Shown one piece after another: positions 8,645 to 16,739 of a stretch of 64,000 bases of DNA. A program made the position numbers and the translations under genes. Source of the stretch: CAVSRC01 sp963762605 (GTDB taxonomy: Bacteria; Pseudomonadota; Alphaproteobacteria; Rhizobiales; Kaistiaceae); NCBI GenBank assembly GCA_963762605.1, contig CAVXLJ010000025.1, positions 124,001 through 188,000 of the forward strand, read 5' to 3'. Position 1 is the stretch's first letter. Each line of letters starts with the position of its first letter. The notes beneath the pieces were generated by a model that searched no databases, had not been told where the DNA came from, and saw nothing but the letters and a program-made list of their open reading frames with translations.

Positions 8645-9004
8645 ATGAACATGACGCTGGTTGAACTCGACCTGACCTTCAGCGCCCTTGCCGACCCGAC
8701 CCGCCGGGCGATCCTCGCCCGCCTGATGGAGGGCGAGGCCACGGTCACGGAGCTGGCCGAGCCGTTTTCCATGAGCCAGCCGGCAATCTCCCGGCATCTG
8801 AAGGTGCTGGAACACGCTGGCCTGATTTCACGCAGCCGCGACGCGCAAAGGCGGCCGTGCCGGCTGGAGGTCGAGCGCCTTGCAGAGGCGACCGGCTGGC
8901 TCGAGCCCTTCCGCCAGCGCGCGCAAGCGAACTACCGGCGCCTGGACGCGTTGCTCGATGCGCTGCAGACGGACGACAGCAACACGGAGGGGAAGGACAC
9001 ATGA
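8645..9004 (+). CDS. ArsR/SmtB-family winged-helix repressor
   Basis: A 119-residue winged-helix regulator. The family opening FSALADPTRRAILARL is at residues 11-26, and the recognition helix region MSQPAISRHLKVLEHAGLI lies near 43-61. There is no cysteine/histidine metal site in the usual ArsR places. It belongs to the SdpR/YczA-like group often found before activator of Hsp90 ATPase-like (AHSA1) genes, where the inducer is generally unknown. It overlaps the next gene by ATGA (9001-9004), so the three genes form one transcriptional unit. The palindrome before the gene suggests self-repression. Confidence 0.88.
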   Translation: MNMTLVELDLTFSALADPTRRAILARLMEGEATVTELAEPFSMSQPAISRHLKVLEHAGLISRSRDAQRRPCRLEVERLAEATGWLEPFRQRAQANYRRLDALLDALQTDDSNTEGKDT

Positions 9005-9483
9005 CGGGCATCACGCCATTCCTGTGGTTCGACACACAGGCGGAAGAAGCCGCGACCTTCTACGTCTCGATCTTCGAGGATTCGGCCATCACCTCGGTCA
9101 GCCGCTACGGCGAGGAAGGCCGGGAGATCCACGGCCGGCCGCCAGGCTCGGCCATGGTCGTGTACTTCCGTCTCCGCGGTCAGGCTTACATGGCGCTGAA
9201 CGGCGGGCCGGTCTTCGCCTTCAGCGAGGCGATCTCCTTCATGGTCCACTGCACCACCCAGGACGAGGTGGATCACTTCTGGGACAAGCTCGGCGAAGGC
9301 GGGACGCCCGGCCAATGCGGCTGGCTCAAGGACCGCTACGGCGTCTCCTGGCAGATCGTGCCGGATGCCCTCGGCGCGCTGCTGCAGGACGAGGACCGCG
9401 CCGCCGCCGGCCGTGCCATGAACGCCATGCTCAAGATGGGCAAGCTCGACATCGCCGCGCTGAAACGCGCCTTTGCCGGCTGA
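9001..9483 (+). CDS. VOC family protein (PhnB/YjdN-like)
   Basis: A 160-residue vicinal-oxygen-chelate fold protein of the PhnB type (often annotated as 3-demethylubiquinone-9 3-methyltransferase-like). It opens with ITPFLWFDTQAEEAATFYVSIF, has the HCTTQDEVDHFWDKL strand-helix unit, and ends with GWLKDRYGVSWQIVP, all diagnostic for this group. The members' biochemical role is not established. The ATG lies inside the arsR stop region (4-bp overlap), and an AHSA1 gene follows after 10 bp, so it is the middle gene of an ArsR-controlled operon. Confidence 0.85.
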   Translation: MTGITPFLWFDTQAEEAATFYVSIFEDSAITSVSRYGEEGREIHGRPPGSAMVVYFRLRGQAYMALNGGPVFAFSEAISFMVHCTTQDEVDHFWDKLGEGGTPGQCGWLKDRYGVSWQIVPDALGALLQDEDRAAAGRAMNAMLKMGKLDIAALKRAFAG

Positions 9484-9493
9484 GGAACACCCG

Positions 9494-9974
9494 ATGCCCC
9501 ACGAACTCGATGTCAAGACGCCGAACGATTTCGACGTGGTGTGCACACGCGTCTTCGACGCGCCGGCAGCGCTCGTCTTCGACTGTCACACCAAGCCGGC
9601 TCTGGTGAAACGCTGGCTGCTCGGGCCGCCCGGCTGGTCGATGCCGGTCTGCGACATCGATCTTCGCGTCGGCGGCCGCTTCCGCTACCTCTGGCGCAAT
9701 GACGAGGACGGCAAGGAATTCGCGCTTGCCGGCACCTATCGTGAGATCGCAGGCACCGAACCGCATCGTCTGCACGGAGACGTTCGAAGGTGCCGACATG
9801 CCGGAGGCGCTGACCACGACGGTGTTCGTCGAGGAAGGCGGGCGCACGACGATGACGCTGACCATCAGCTATCCGTCGCGCGCCATCCGCGAGGCGGCGC
9901 TGGCCACCGGCATGACCGGCGGCATGGCGCAGAGCTACGACCGGCTGGACGGCGTTCTAGGCGCGACGGCCTGA
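9494..9974 (+). pseudogene. AHSA1/SRPBCC-domain protein, frameshifted
   Basis: The first 90 residues, from ATG 9494, match AHSA1-like SRPBCC proteins (VVCTRVFDAPAALVFDCHTKPALVKRWLLGP, then TYREIAGTE). The rest of the family pattern (RIVCTETFEGADMPEALTTTV, then GGRTTMTLTISYPS and SYDRLDGVL) continues only in the +1 frame, ending at 9974. The switch is at GAACCGC, about 9759-9763: removing one C gives T-E-R-I-V, exactly the family sequence. As written the product would run on into unrelated residues to 10045. The second half is fully conserved, so a sequencing or assembly error is as likely as recent inactivation. Third gene of the ArsR operon. Confidence 0.85.
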
Positions 9975-10063
9975 GGCTCAGTTGCCGCCGGGCTCTTCAC
10001 GCAGCGGGATATCCCTCACCCGGATTTCCAAGGCCGGTCTGCTGACGCAAACCGTGGAAATTC

Positions 10064-10090
10064 CACCTCCCCCGCAAGCGGGGGGAGGTG
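10064..10090. repeat. Palindromic GC-rich repeat between convergent genes
   Basis: A hairpin with arms CACCTCCCCC (10064-10073) and GGGGGAGGTG (10081-10090) around GCAAGCG. It resembles the hairpins at 34375 and 34513 and the terminal repeats of the elements inside imuB. It sits between the stops of the AHSA1 gene and asd, where it could also work as a two-way terminator, though no T run follows. Confidence 0.7.
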
Positions 10091-10133
10091 ACGACCGCTT
10101 AGCCGCTCGGAACAGATCGAATGCCGGTTCAGC

Positions 10134-11168
10134 TCAGGCCGCCGCGCGCTTGGGCTGGATCAGCTTGCGGTTGACCAGCACTTCCGCGATCTGCACGGCG
10201 TTGAGCGCCGCGCCCTTCCGCAGATTGTCGGAAACCACCCAGATCACCAGCCCGTTGTCGACCGTCGGGTCCTCGCGGATGCGGCTGATATAGGTGGCGT
10301 CCTCGCCGGCCGCCTCGTGCGGCGTCACGTAGCCGCCGGGCTCGCGCTTGTCGACCACCAGGCAGCCCGGCGCCTCGCGCAGGATCTCGCGCGCCTCATC
10401 GGCCGTGATCTCGCTCTCGAACTCGATATTGACCGCCTCGGAATGGCTGATGAACACCGGCACGCGCACGCAGGTGGCCACCAGCTTGATCTTCGGGTCG
10501 AGGATCTTCTTGGTTTCGGCCACCATCTTCCATTCTTCCTTGGTGAAGCCGTCGTCCATGAAGACGTCGATATGCGGGATGACGTTGAAGGCGATGCGCT
10601 TGGGAAACTTCTTCGCCTCCACCGGATCGGAGACGAAGATGGCGCGGGTCTGGGTGAACAGCTCGTCCATCGCCTCCTTGCCGGCGCCGGAGACCGACTG
10701 ATAGGTCGACACCACCACGCGCTTGATGCGCGCCCGGTCGTGCAGCGGCTTCAGCGCCACGACCAGCTGCGCCGTCGAACAGTTCGGATTGGCGATGATG
10801 TTCTTCTTCGCGAAGCCCACGATCGCGTCGGCGTTCACTTCCGGCACGATCAGCGGCACGTCGGCGTCATAGCGCCAGGCCGAGGAATTATCGATGACGA
10901 CGCAGCCCTGCGCGCCGATCTTCGGCGACCATTCCTTCGACACCGAACCGCCCGCCGACATCAGGCAGATGTCCGTATCGGAGAAGTCGTAGCTGTCGAG
11001 CGCCTTCACCTTCAGCGTATGTTCGCCGAAAGACACCTCGGTGCCCTGGCTGCGCCGCGAGGCGAGCGCCACCACCTCATCCGCCGGGAAGCCGCGCTCG
11101 GCGAGCACCCCCAGCATTTCGCGGCCGACATTGCCGGTGGCCCCGGCGACCGCAACCTTGTAGCCCAT
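10134..11168 (-). CDS. asd: Aspartate-semialdehyde dehydrogenase
   Basis: A 344-residue enzyme that reduces aspartyl-4-phosphate to aspartate semialdehyde with NADPH, the branch point to lysine/diaminopimelate, threonine and methionine. The NADP-binding GATGNVG is at residues 9-15, the catalytic cysteine C130 lies in ANPNCST, and the VSTYQSVSGAG substrate loop and HSEAVNIEFE are in place. The ATG at 11168 gives the family start MGYKVAVAGATG; an extension to 11225 would be foreign. The gene is monocistronic and convergent with the ArsR operon. Confidence 0.95.
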   Translation of the reverse strand: MGYKVAVAGATGNVGREMLGVLAERGFPADEVVALASRRSQGTEVSFGEHTLKVKALDSYDFSDTDICLMSAGGSVSKEWSPKIGAQGCVVIDNSSAWRYDADVPLIVPEVNADAIVGFAKKNIIANPNCSTAQLVVALKPLHDRARIKRVVVSTYQSVSGAGKEAMDELFTQTRAIFVSDPVEAKKFPKRIAFNVIPHIDVFMDDGFTKEEWKMVAETKKILDPKIKLVATCVRVPVFISHSEAVNIEFESEITADEAREILREAPGCLVVDKREPGGYVTPHEAAGEDATYISRIREDPTVDNGLVIWVVSDNLRKGAALNAVQIAEVLVNRKLIQPKRAAA

Positions 11169-11434
11169 TGTTCTAGAACTCCCGCTCCTCTCCCCCTGGC
11201 GCCGCGATGTTCTTGATCGGAACACCCGGTTGGCTCATCCCGCGGCCTGGCCGGGGAGAGCTTCGAGCCAGGTGCGAGCGTCAGGCGGTTTTGGTAGTTT
11301 TCCCGGTCGTTTTGGGCATAGATAGCCGCTCGCCGGCAAAGCGCGCCGGGGCAGCCGGGGACGCAACGATGTTGAGGCGCGTGATCATCAAGATCGCCCA
11401 GCGGGAAATCGCGCCCCTTCTACGCGAAAGACCC

Positions 11435-11869
11435 ATGAAGTCAACGGACAAGCGTGCCGCGCTGCTTGCTGCGGTCCTGCTTCTCGCCCTCGCTCACGCG
11501 CCGGCAGCGGCCGGCGAACGCCTGAGCGGTGCAGAGATCGGGGCCGCACTTGCCGGCATCACCCTCGACGGCACCTATTTCGACGGAAACTATTTCACCG
11601 AGACCTATCACGAGGACGGCACCATCCGGTATTGGGACGCCGTCTCCGCCGACAGCGGCGAATGGTCGGTCCAGGACGGCCAATTCTGTACCTTCTACGA
11701 AAGCCAGCAAGGCGCCTGCTTCACCGTCGAGCGCGACGGCGCCAATTGCTTCACCTTTTTCGAGAAGGATCCCGATACCGGCGCGATCGACCCACAGAAA
11801 TGGACCTCGCGCGGCTGGAACCGGGCCCATGACAACACCTGCCCCGATGCCCCCAAGGCCAAGCTTTGA
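11435..11869 (+). CDS. Small secreted protein, DUF995-like
   Basis: A 144-residue exported protein of unknown function. The signal peptide (MKSTDKR, hydrophobic core, APAAA-GE) ends near residue 27. The mature part has aromatic beta-strand-like segments and three cysteines, C85, C95 and C105, in the pattern GEWSVQDGQFC then ACFTVERDG. This spacing matches DUF995-like proteins and the N-terminal part of the partial protein at 63431-64000. An open frame reaches back to 11207, but only the ATG at 11435 gives a signal peptide. No operon partner is visible. Confidence 0.65.
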   Translation: MKSTDKRAALLAAVLLLALAHAPAAAGERLSGAEIGAALAGITLDGTYFDGNYFTETYHEDGTIRYWDAVSADSGEWSVQDGQFCTFYESQQGACFTVERDGANCFTFFEKDPDTGAIDPQKWTSRGWNRAHDNTCPDAPKAKL

Positions 11870-11959
11870 GCCGAAAACCCCCTTTCGCCCGCAGAAGCCC
11901 CCGCGACCGTTCATCACATCCAGGCCCGCTCATTGACTCGTCCGCGAGCCCGATCTAAA

Positions 11960-11982
11960 TTGCGAATAGTTCGCATTCGCAG
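11960..11982 (+). promoter_or_regulatory. Mur/Fur-type manganese box before the Nramp gene
   Basis: TGCGAA (11961-11966), TAG, TTCGCA (11970-11975) is a perfect inverted repeat, followed directly by a second TTCGCA (11976-11981). It resembles the manganese-responsive Mur boxes (TGCAAATAGTTTGCA-like) known before mntH and sitA in rhizobia. It lies 89 bp upstream of the Nramp transporter start, so manganese-dependent repression by Mur is likely. The comparison with published boxes is from memory. Confidence 0.7.
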
Positions 11983-12070
11983 AATGTGCCAGTTTTCTGA
12001 AGAGGTGTGTGTGTCCCCCGACCCGGACGTTTTCGCAGCAGCCAACCGCACGTCCGTGGAGCCGTAGGCT

Positions 12071-13378
12071 GTGGCCAATATCGTCCGGCGGGGGGTGACC
12101 GAGCGCACGGTCGATGGCATCCGGGCGGTCATCGGCGGCGAGCGCAGGGGGGTAATGGCCGCGCGCCTCTTCGCCGGTCCCGCCGTGATCGCCTCGATTG
12201 CCTACATGGACCCCGGCAATTTCGCCACCAACATCCAGGGCGGCGCCAAGTTCGGCTACACCCTGCTCTGGGTGGTGCTCACCGCCAATCTGATCGCGAT
12301 GTTGTTCCAGGGGCTGTCGGCCAAGCTCGGCATCGTCACCGGCCGCAACCTTGCCGAGATGTGCCGTCGCGAGTTTCCCCGGCCGGTCGTCTGGCTGATG
12401 TGGGTGGTCAGCGAGGTGGCGGCCATGGCCACCGATCTCGCCGAGTTCCTCGGCGGCGCTGTCGGTCTGGCCCTGCTCTTCAACATGCCGCTCATCTACG
12501 GCATGGCAGTCACGGCGATCGTCACTTACGGCATCCTGTTCTTCGAGCGCGGCGGCTTCCGCCCGATGGAGCTGGTCATCGGCGCGCTCGTTCTCATCAT
12601 CGGCGCCTGCTACCTGATCGAAGTCTTCATCGCCCCGATCGACTGGGGAGCGGCAGCCTTCCACACCGTCGTTCCGCAGCTCCCCAATGCCGAGGCGCTG
12701 ATGATCGCGGTCGGCATCATCGGCGCTACCGTCATGCCGCACGCCATCTACCTGCATTCCGGCCTCACCCAGGACCGCGTGCCCGTCAACAGCGCCACCG
12801 AGCGGCGCACGGTGCTGCGCTTCTCCAATATCGAGGTGGTCGTGGCGCTGGCTATCGCCGGCATGGTCAACATGGCCATGGTGATGATGGCCTCGGCCGC
12901 CTTCCACGCCGGGCACAGCGAGGTCGCCGAGATCGAGACCGCCTATCACACGCTGACGCCGCTGCTCGGCAGCGCCGCTGCGGCCGTCTTCCTCGTCTCG
13001 CTGATCGCCTCGGGTACGTCGAGTTCGGTCGTCGGCACCATGGCCGGCCAGATGATCATGCAGGGCTTCGTCAATTTCAGCATTCCGGTCTGGGTGCGGC
13101 GCCTGGTGACCATGATCCCGGCTTTCATCGTCGTCGGTCTCGGCGTCAACGCCACCAAGGCCCTGGTCATCAGCCAGGTGATCCTCTCGATCGCCCTGCC
13201 TGTGCCGATGATCGCGCTGGTACTGTTCACCGCGCGCCGCGACATCATGGGCGAGTTCGTCAACTGGCGCCTGACAACCGCCGCCGCCTATGTCGGCGCG
13301 GCGATCGTGCTGACGCTCAACATCATCCTGATTCTCTTGACCTTCGGCGTGCCGATTCCGGGCCTGCCCGTCGGCTGA
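12071..13378 (+). CDS. mntH: Nramp-family divalent metal (Mn2+/Fe2+) transporter
   Basis: A 435-residue Nramp transporter with about 11 membrane helices. The two metal-binding motifs are intact: DPGN in helix 1 (AYMDPGNFATN) and MPH in helix 6 (GATVMPHAIYLHS). These take Mn2+ into the cell with protons. The start is GTG at 12071: an in-frame TAG lies two codons upstream and GGAG is 9 nt before it. The Mur-like box upstream supports manganese as the main substrate. This branch is somewhat divergent from classical MntH, so iron or another divalent metal remains possible. Confidence 0.85.
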   Translation: MANIVRRGVTERTVDGIRAVIGGERRGVMAARLFAGPAVIASIAYMDPGNFATNIQGGAKFGYTLLWVVLTANLIAMLFQGLSAKLGIVTGRNLAEMCRREFPRPVVWLMWVVSEVAAMATDLAEFLGGAVGLALLFNMPLIYGMAVTAIVTYGILFFERGGFRPMELVIGALVLIIGACYLIEVFIAPIDWGAAAFHTVVPQLPNAEALMIAVGIIGATVMPHAIYLHSGLTQDRVPVNSATERRTVLRFSNIEVVVALAIAGMVNMAMVMMASAAFHAGHSEVAEIETAYHTLTPLLGSAAAAVFLVSLIASGTSSSVVGTMAGQMIMQGFVNFSIPVWVRRLVTMIPAFIVVGLGVNATKALVISQVILSIALPVPMIALVLFTARRDIMGEFVNWRLTTAAAYVGAAIVLTLNIILILLTFGVPIPGLPVG

Positions 13379-13384
13379 CGCCCG

Positions 13385-13897
13385 TCAGCCGACCTTGCGG
13401 CCGCCGGTATTGGCCTCGAAATCCGCGATCGCCTCCGGCGCCAGCCGGCGCAACCCGGTGAGATCGGTCTTGCCGGGCATCAGTTCGATCTGCAGCGGGC
13501 GCGGATTGGCAGGGTGGTCGACGCGCAGCAGGTAGGTACGCTGGCTGCGTGTCTTCATCGCGATGAACATGCGCCATCCGTCGAGCGCGGCGAGCGGCGC
13601 CGCCAGACGCTGCAGGCCCCAGGGCCGCCACAGCGTCACCACCGACTGCCCGCCGCCGGTCTCGAGGCGAACGATGGTGTCGCGCGCCTCGGCCATCAGG
13701 CGATAGACGCCATAGGCCGACGCCGCCAGGAACCCGACCCCGAACAGAAGCCCGGTGGAATCCGACCGCCCCGTCTGGTAGCGGACGATCTCCAGCACGC
13801 CCCAGACGGTGGCCCCGGCAAGGATCGCCATAGAGAACCAGTTGCGCAGAACGAAGGCCCGATCATCGAAGGCGCGGTTCATCCCGGCGGTATTCAT
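13385..13897 (-). CDS. Membrane protein of unknown function, coupled to leuB
   Basis: A 170-residue protein with two hydrophobic segments (near residues 20-38 and 48-66) followed by a soluble domain rich in beta-strand-like stretches (DTIVRLETGGGQSVVTLWRPWG, then TYLLRVDHPANPRPLQIELMPG). I do not recognise a family. Its ATG at 13897 overlaps the leuB stop by 4 bp (ATGA), so it is translationally coupled to leuB; an internal ATG at 13882 is an alternative start. A membrane-anchored PH-like domain is possible from the layout, but this is a guess. It is convergent with the Nramp gene, 6 bp apart. Confidence 0.75.
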   Translation of the reverse strand: MNTAGMNRAFDDRAFVLRNWFSMAILAGATVWGVLEIVRYQTGRSDSTGLLFGVGFLAASAYGVYRLMAEARDTIVRLETGGGQSVVTLWRPWGLQRLAAPLAALDGWRMFIAMKTRSQRTYLLRVDHPANPRPLQIELMPGKTDLTGLRRLAPEAIADFEANTGGRKVG

Positions 13898-15003
13898 GCC
13901 GCCGTTCCGAGTTCTTCGACGATCGCCTTGCCCATCGCCTGCGTGCCCACCTTCTCGGTGCCCGGCGTCCAGATATCGCCGGTTCTGAGGCCCCGGTCGA
14001 GCACCGCCGAGATCGCCTTCTCCAGCCGGTCGGCAGCTTCCGTCATGGCGAAGGAATAGCGCAGCGCCATGGCGAAGCTCGCCAGCATGGCGATCGGATT
14101 GGCAAGCCCCTTGCCGGCGATGTCCGGCGCCGAGCCGTGCACCGGCTCGTAGAGCGCCCGCCGCTTTCCCGTTGCCGCGTCGGGGCTGCCAAGCGACGCC
14201 GAGGGCAGCATGCCGAGCGAGCCGGTCAGCATGGCGGCGACGTCGGAGAGGATGTCGCCGAACAGATTGTCGGTGACGATCACGTCGAACTGCTTGGGCG
14301 CGCGCACGAGCTGCATGCCACCGGCATCGGCCAGCATGTGCTCCAGCGTCACGTCGCTGTAGCCGGCCTTGTGGGTGGCGGTGACCACCTCGTTCCACAG
14401 GACGCCCGACTTCATGACGTTGCGCTTCTCCATCGAGGTGACCTTGTTGCCGCGCGTGCGCGCCAGATCGAATGCCACCCGGGCGATACGCTCGATTTCG
14501 TAGGTATCGTAGACCTGGGTGTCGATGGCGCGCTTCTGGCCGTTGCCGAGCTCGCGGATTTCCTTGGGCTCGCCGAAATAGACGCCGCCGGTCAGCTCGC
14601 GCACGATGAGGATGTCGAGCCCCTCGACCAGCTCGCGCTTCAGCGACGAGGCATCGGCCAGCGCCGGATAGACGATCGCCGGACGGAGATTGGCGAACAG
14701 CCCGAGATCCTTGCGCAGGCGCAACAGCCCCGCCTCCGGCCGCACCTCATAGGGCACGCGGTCCCATTTCGGCCCGCCGACGGCGCCGAAGATCACCGCG
14801 TCGGCGGCCATCGCCTTGGCCATCATCGCGTCGGAGGCGGCCGAACCGTGGGCGTCGTAGGCCGACCCGCCGACCAGATCCTCCTCATAGTCGAAGCTGT
14901 CGCCGCCGGCTTCATTGAACCAGGCAATCACGCGTTTGACCTCGGCCATGACTTCGGGGCCGATGCCGTCGCCGGGCAGCAGGAGAAGGTGGTGGGTAGT
15001 CAC
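13894..15003 (-). CDS. leuB: 3-isopropylmalate dehydrogenase
   Basis: A 369-residue NAD-dependent decarboxylating dehydrogenase of leucine biosynthesis. The family features are in order: LLLLPGDGIGPEV at the N-terminus, the substrate-binding arginines in LLRLRKDLGLFANLRP, RELTGGVYFG, the catalytic Tyr in DTQVYDTYEIERIARVAF, the Lys in ATHKAGY, the Asp pair in VTDNLFGDILSD, and the NAD-binding EPVHGSAPDIAGKG. Full length and intact. It is followed by a coupled small membrane protein. leuCD are not in the window. Confidence 0.95.
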   Translation of the reverse strand: MTTHHLLLLPGDGIGPEVMAEVKRVIAWFNEAGGDSFDYEEDLVGGSAYDAHGSAASDAMMAKAMAADAVIFGAVGGPKWDRVPYEVRPEAGLLRLRKDLGLFANLRPAIVYPALADASSLKRELVEGLDILIVRELTGGVYFGEPKEIRELGNGQKRAIDTQVYDTYEIERIARVAFDLARTRGNKVTSMEKRNVMKSGVLWNEVVTATHKAGYSDVTLEHMLADAGGMQLVRAPKQFDVIVTDNLFGDILSDVAAMLTGSLGMLPSASLGSPDAATGKRRALYEPVHGSAPDIAGKGLANPIAMLASFAMALRYSFAMTEAADRLEKAISAVLDRGLRTGDIWTPGTEKVGTQAMGKAIVEELGTAA

Positions 15004-15159
15004 AAGACGGCTCCGCGGGGAAGGAAGACAAAAAGGCGCCCTGCTGGTTAGCCGTGCCCGGCGGTTCTCGCAAGACCGGTCGCCGTCGCAGCCCCGTCAG
15101 CCAGGGATTGCCAGTCCGCACCGCGCGCCGCTCGAACCAGCGGGCGGGCGGGCGAAAAA

Positions 15160-16734
15160 TCAGAAGATCTTGTAGCGCTCGTCTTCATCCTCGCGGCTCG
15201 GCGGACCGGGGTCGTCCGGCGCCCGCGGCATCAGATCCTCGTGGATCACCGTCGCCTCGGCCGGTTTCACCTCCGCCGGCCTGGCTTCGGCCGGTGGCGG
15301 CGCGGCCGGCCTGTTTTCCGCCGGCGCCGGCTCGGCCTGCGGCGGCGTCTCGACGGCCGGCGTCGCAGTCACCGCCGTCGTTTCGACGGCCCGCAGCGGC
15401 TCGGTCGCGCTCGCCCAGGCTTCGATCTCCATCCGGCGCTCGGCCGGCAGGCGGGCGGGCAGTACCTTCCATTCAAAGGCATCGATGCGCCCGGTCACCG
15501 GCGAAATCGGCGCCCATTTGGCGAAGACGCGGCCATCGGCGACCCAGGCCGGATCGCGCGGCGCGCCCAGCGCCCGGGCGAGCCAGGCGCGCACGCGACC
15601 CTGGTCGCCGTGTTCGCCTTCCTCGATTTCCGCCATCAACAGGCAGACGCCCTCGCTGGGTTGCAGCCGGATCATGCCGCCGAGCGCCTCGCGCGCTTCC
15701 CGCCAGTCATGCGCGTCGATGGCGGCACGGGCGACCGCCATGGCGCCCTCCGCATGATTGGCACGCAAATCTGCCAGTTTCTTCACGCGCTTCAGCCGGT
15801 CGCGCACCGAATCGCCGGTTCTGACCGCGGCATAGGCCGCGGCGATGTCGGGATGAGGTGATTCCTTCCATGCCGCTTCCAGGATGCGCGCCGCGCGCCG
15901 GACATCGCCGTGGCGGGTCAACAGCCGTGCCGCCGTCACCGAGGCCGGCACCAGGTCGGGGGCGAGGCGATGCGCCTCGACCGCCAGGGTGCGCGCCTCG
16001 TCCGGCGCGCCGGCTTCCAGTTGCATCGCCTGGCCCGTCATCAGAACGCCGCGCAGGCGCTGTGCCCTGGCGCGGTCGATAGTACCGGCTTCGGCATTGG
16101 CGGAAAGCGTCGTCAGCGCCCCCTGCCAATCGCCGGCCTGGCACTGATAGTCGAACAGCGCCGTTCCCGCCCAGGCGACCTTCGGCGAAATCCGCATCGC
16201 CTCTTCGGCGAAGTGTCGCGCGGCCGTGTGCTCGCCGGTGCGTCGCGCTTCGACGAACAGGCCGTGCAGGCCGAGCACCCGCGTCTCGGCGGTCTCCGTG
16301 AGAGTGGTGAAGGCGGCGCGCGCCGAAGCGCTGTCGCCCGCGATCTGCGCCGCCTGCGCCGAAAGCAGCAGCACCAGCGGTTCCTGTCTGCCGAGCAAGG
16401 TCTGCGATTCGCGCGCCGCCCGCTGCGCCGCGCGCGTATCGCCGGCACCGATGGCGACCATGCCGCGCGACAGCGCCCGGTAACCGCGGTCGCGGCGGCG
16501 GGTGCCGAAGAAATGGCCGACCGCCTGTGGCGTGCGTATGACGGCGCGGATCAGCGCGCCGACGATCGCGATCAGCGCGATCAGTATGGCCGCACCGACC
16601 ACCGCCACCATGACCGAGGTGCGGACCTCATAGCCCTGCCAGTCGATCAGCAGTTCGCCCGGCCGCTCCGCCAGCCAGACGAAGCCGGCGGCAGCCAGGA
16701 ACACGATGACGACATAGACAAGGACGCGGATCAT
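15160..16734 (-). CDS. hemY: HemY-like TPR membrane protein
   Basis: A 524-residue protein of the HemY-N/TPR family. Two membrane helices at residues 3-19 and 42-68 are joined by a short loop containing AERPGELLIDWQGYEV, the HemY_N signature. A TPR-rich region (about 90-390) follows, then a proline/alanine-rich tail ending ERYKIF. The family sits in heme operons of proteobacteria but its role in tetrapyrrole synthesis is unproven; it is not protoporphyrinogen oxidase despite the shared name. It follows the Mic60-like gene by 5 bp, at the end of hemC-hemD-Mic60-hemY. The start MIRVLVY at 16734 matches the family. Confidence 0.88.
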   Translation of the reverse strand: MIRVLVYVVIVFLAAAGFVWLAERPGELLIDWQGYEVRTSVMVAVVGAAILIALIAIVGALIRAVIRTPQAVGHFFGTRRRDRGYRALSRGMVAIGAGDTRAAQRAARESQTLLGRQEPLVLLLSAQAAQIAGDSASARAAFTTLTETAETRVLGLHGLFVEARRTGEHTAARHFAEEAMRISPKVAWAGTALFDYQCQAGDWQGALTTLSANAEAGTIDRARAQRLRGVLMTGQAMQLEAGAPDEARTLAVEAHRLAPDLVPASVTAARLLTRHGDVRRAARILEAAWKESPHPDIAAAYAAVRTGDSVRDRLKRVKKLADLRANHAEGAMAVARAAIDAHDWREAREALGGMIRLQPSEGVCLLMAEIEEGEHGDQGRVRAWLARALGAPRDPAWVADGRVFAKWAPISPVTGRIDAFEWKVLPARLPAERRMEIEAWASATEPLRAVETTAVTATPAVETPPQAEPAPAENRPAAPPPAEARPAEVKPAEATVIHEDLMPRAPDDPGPPSREDEDERYKIF

Positions 16735-16739
16735 TTCGC

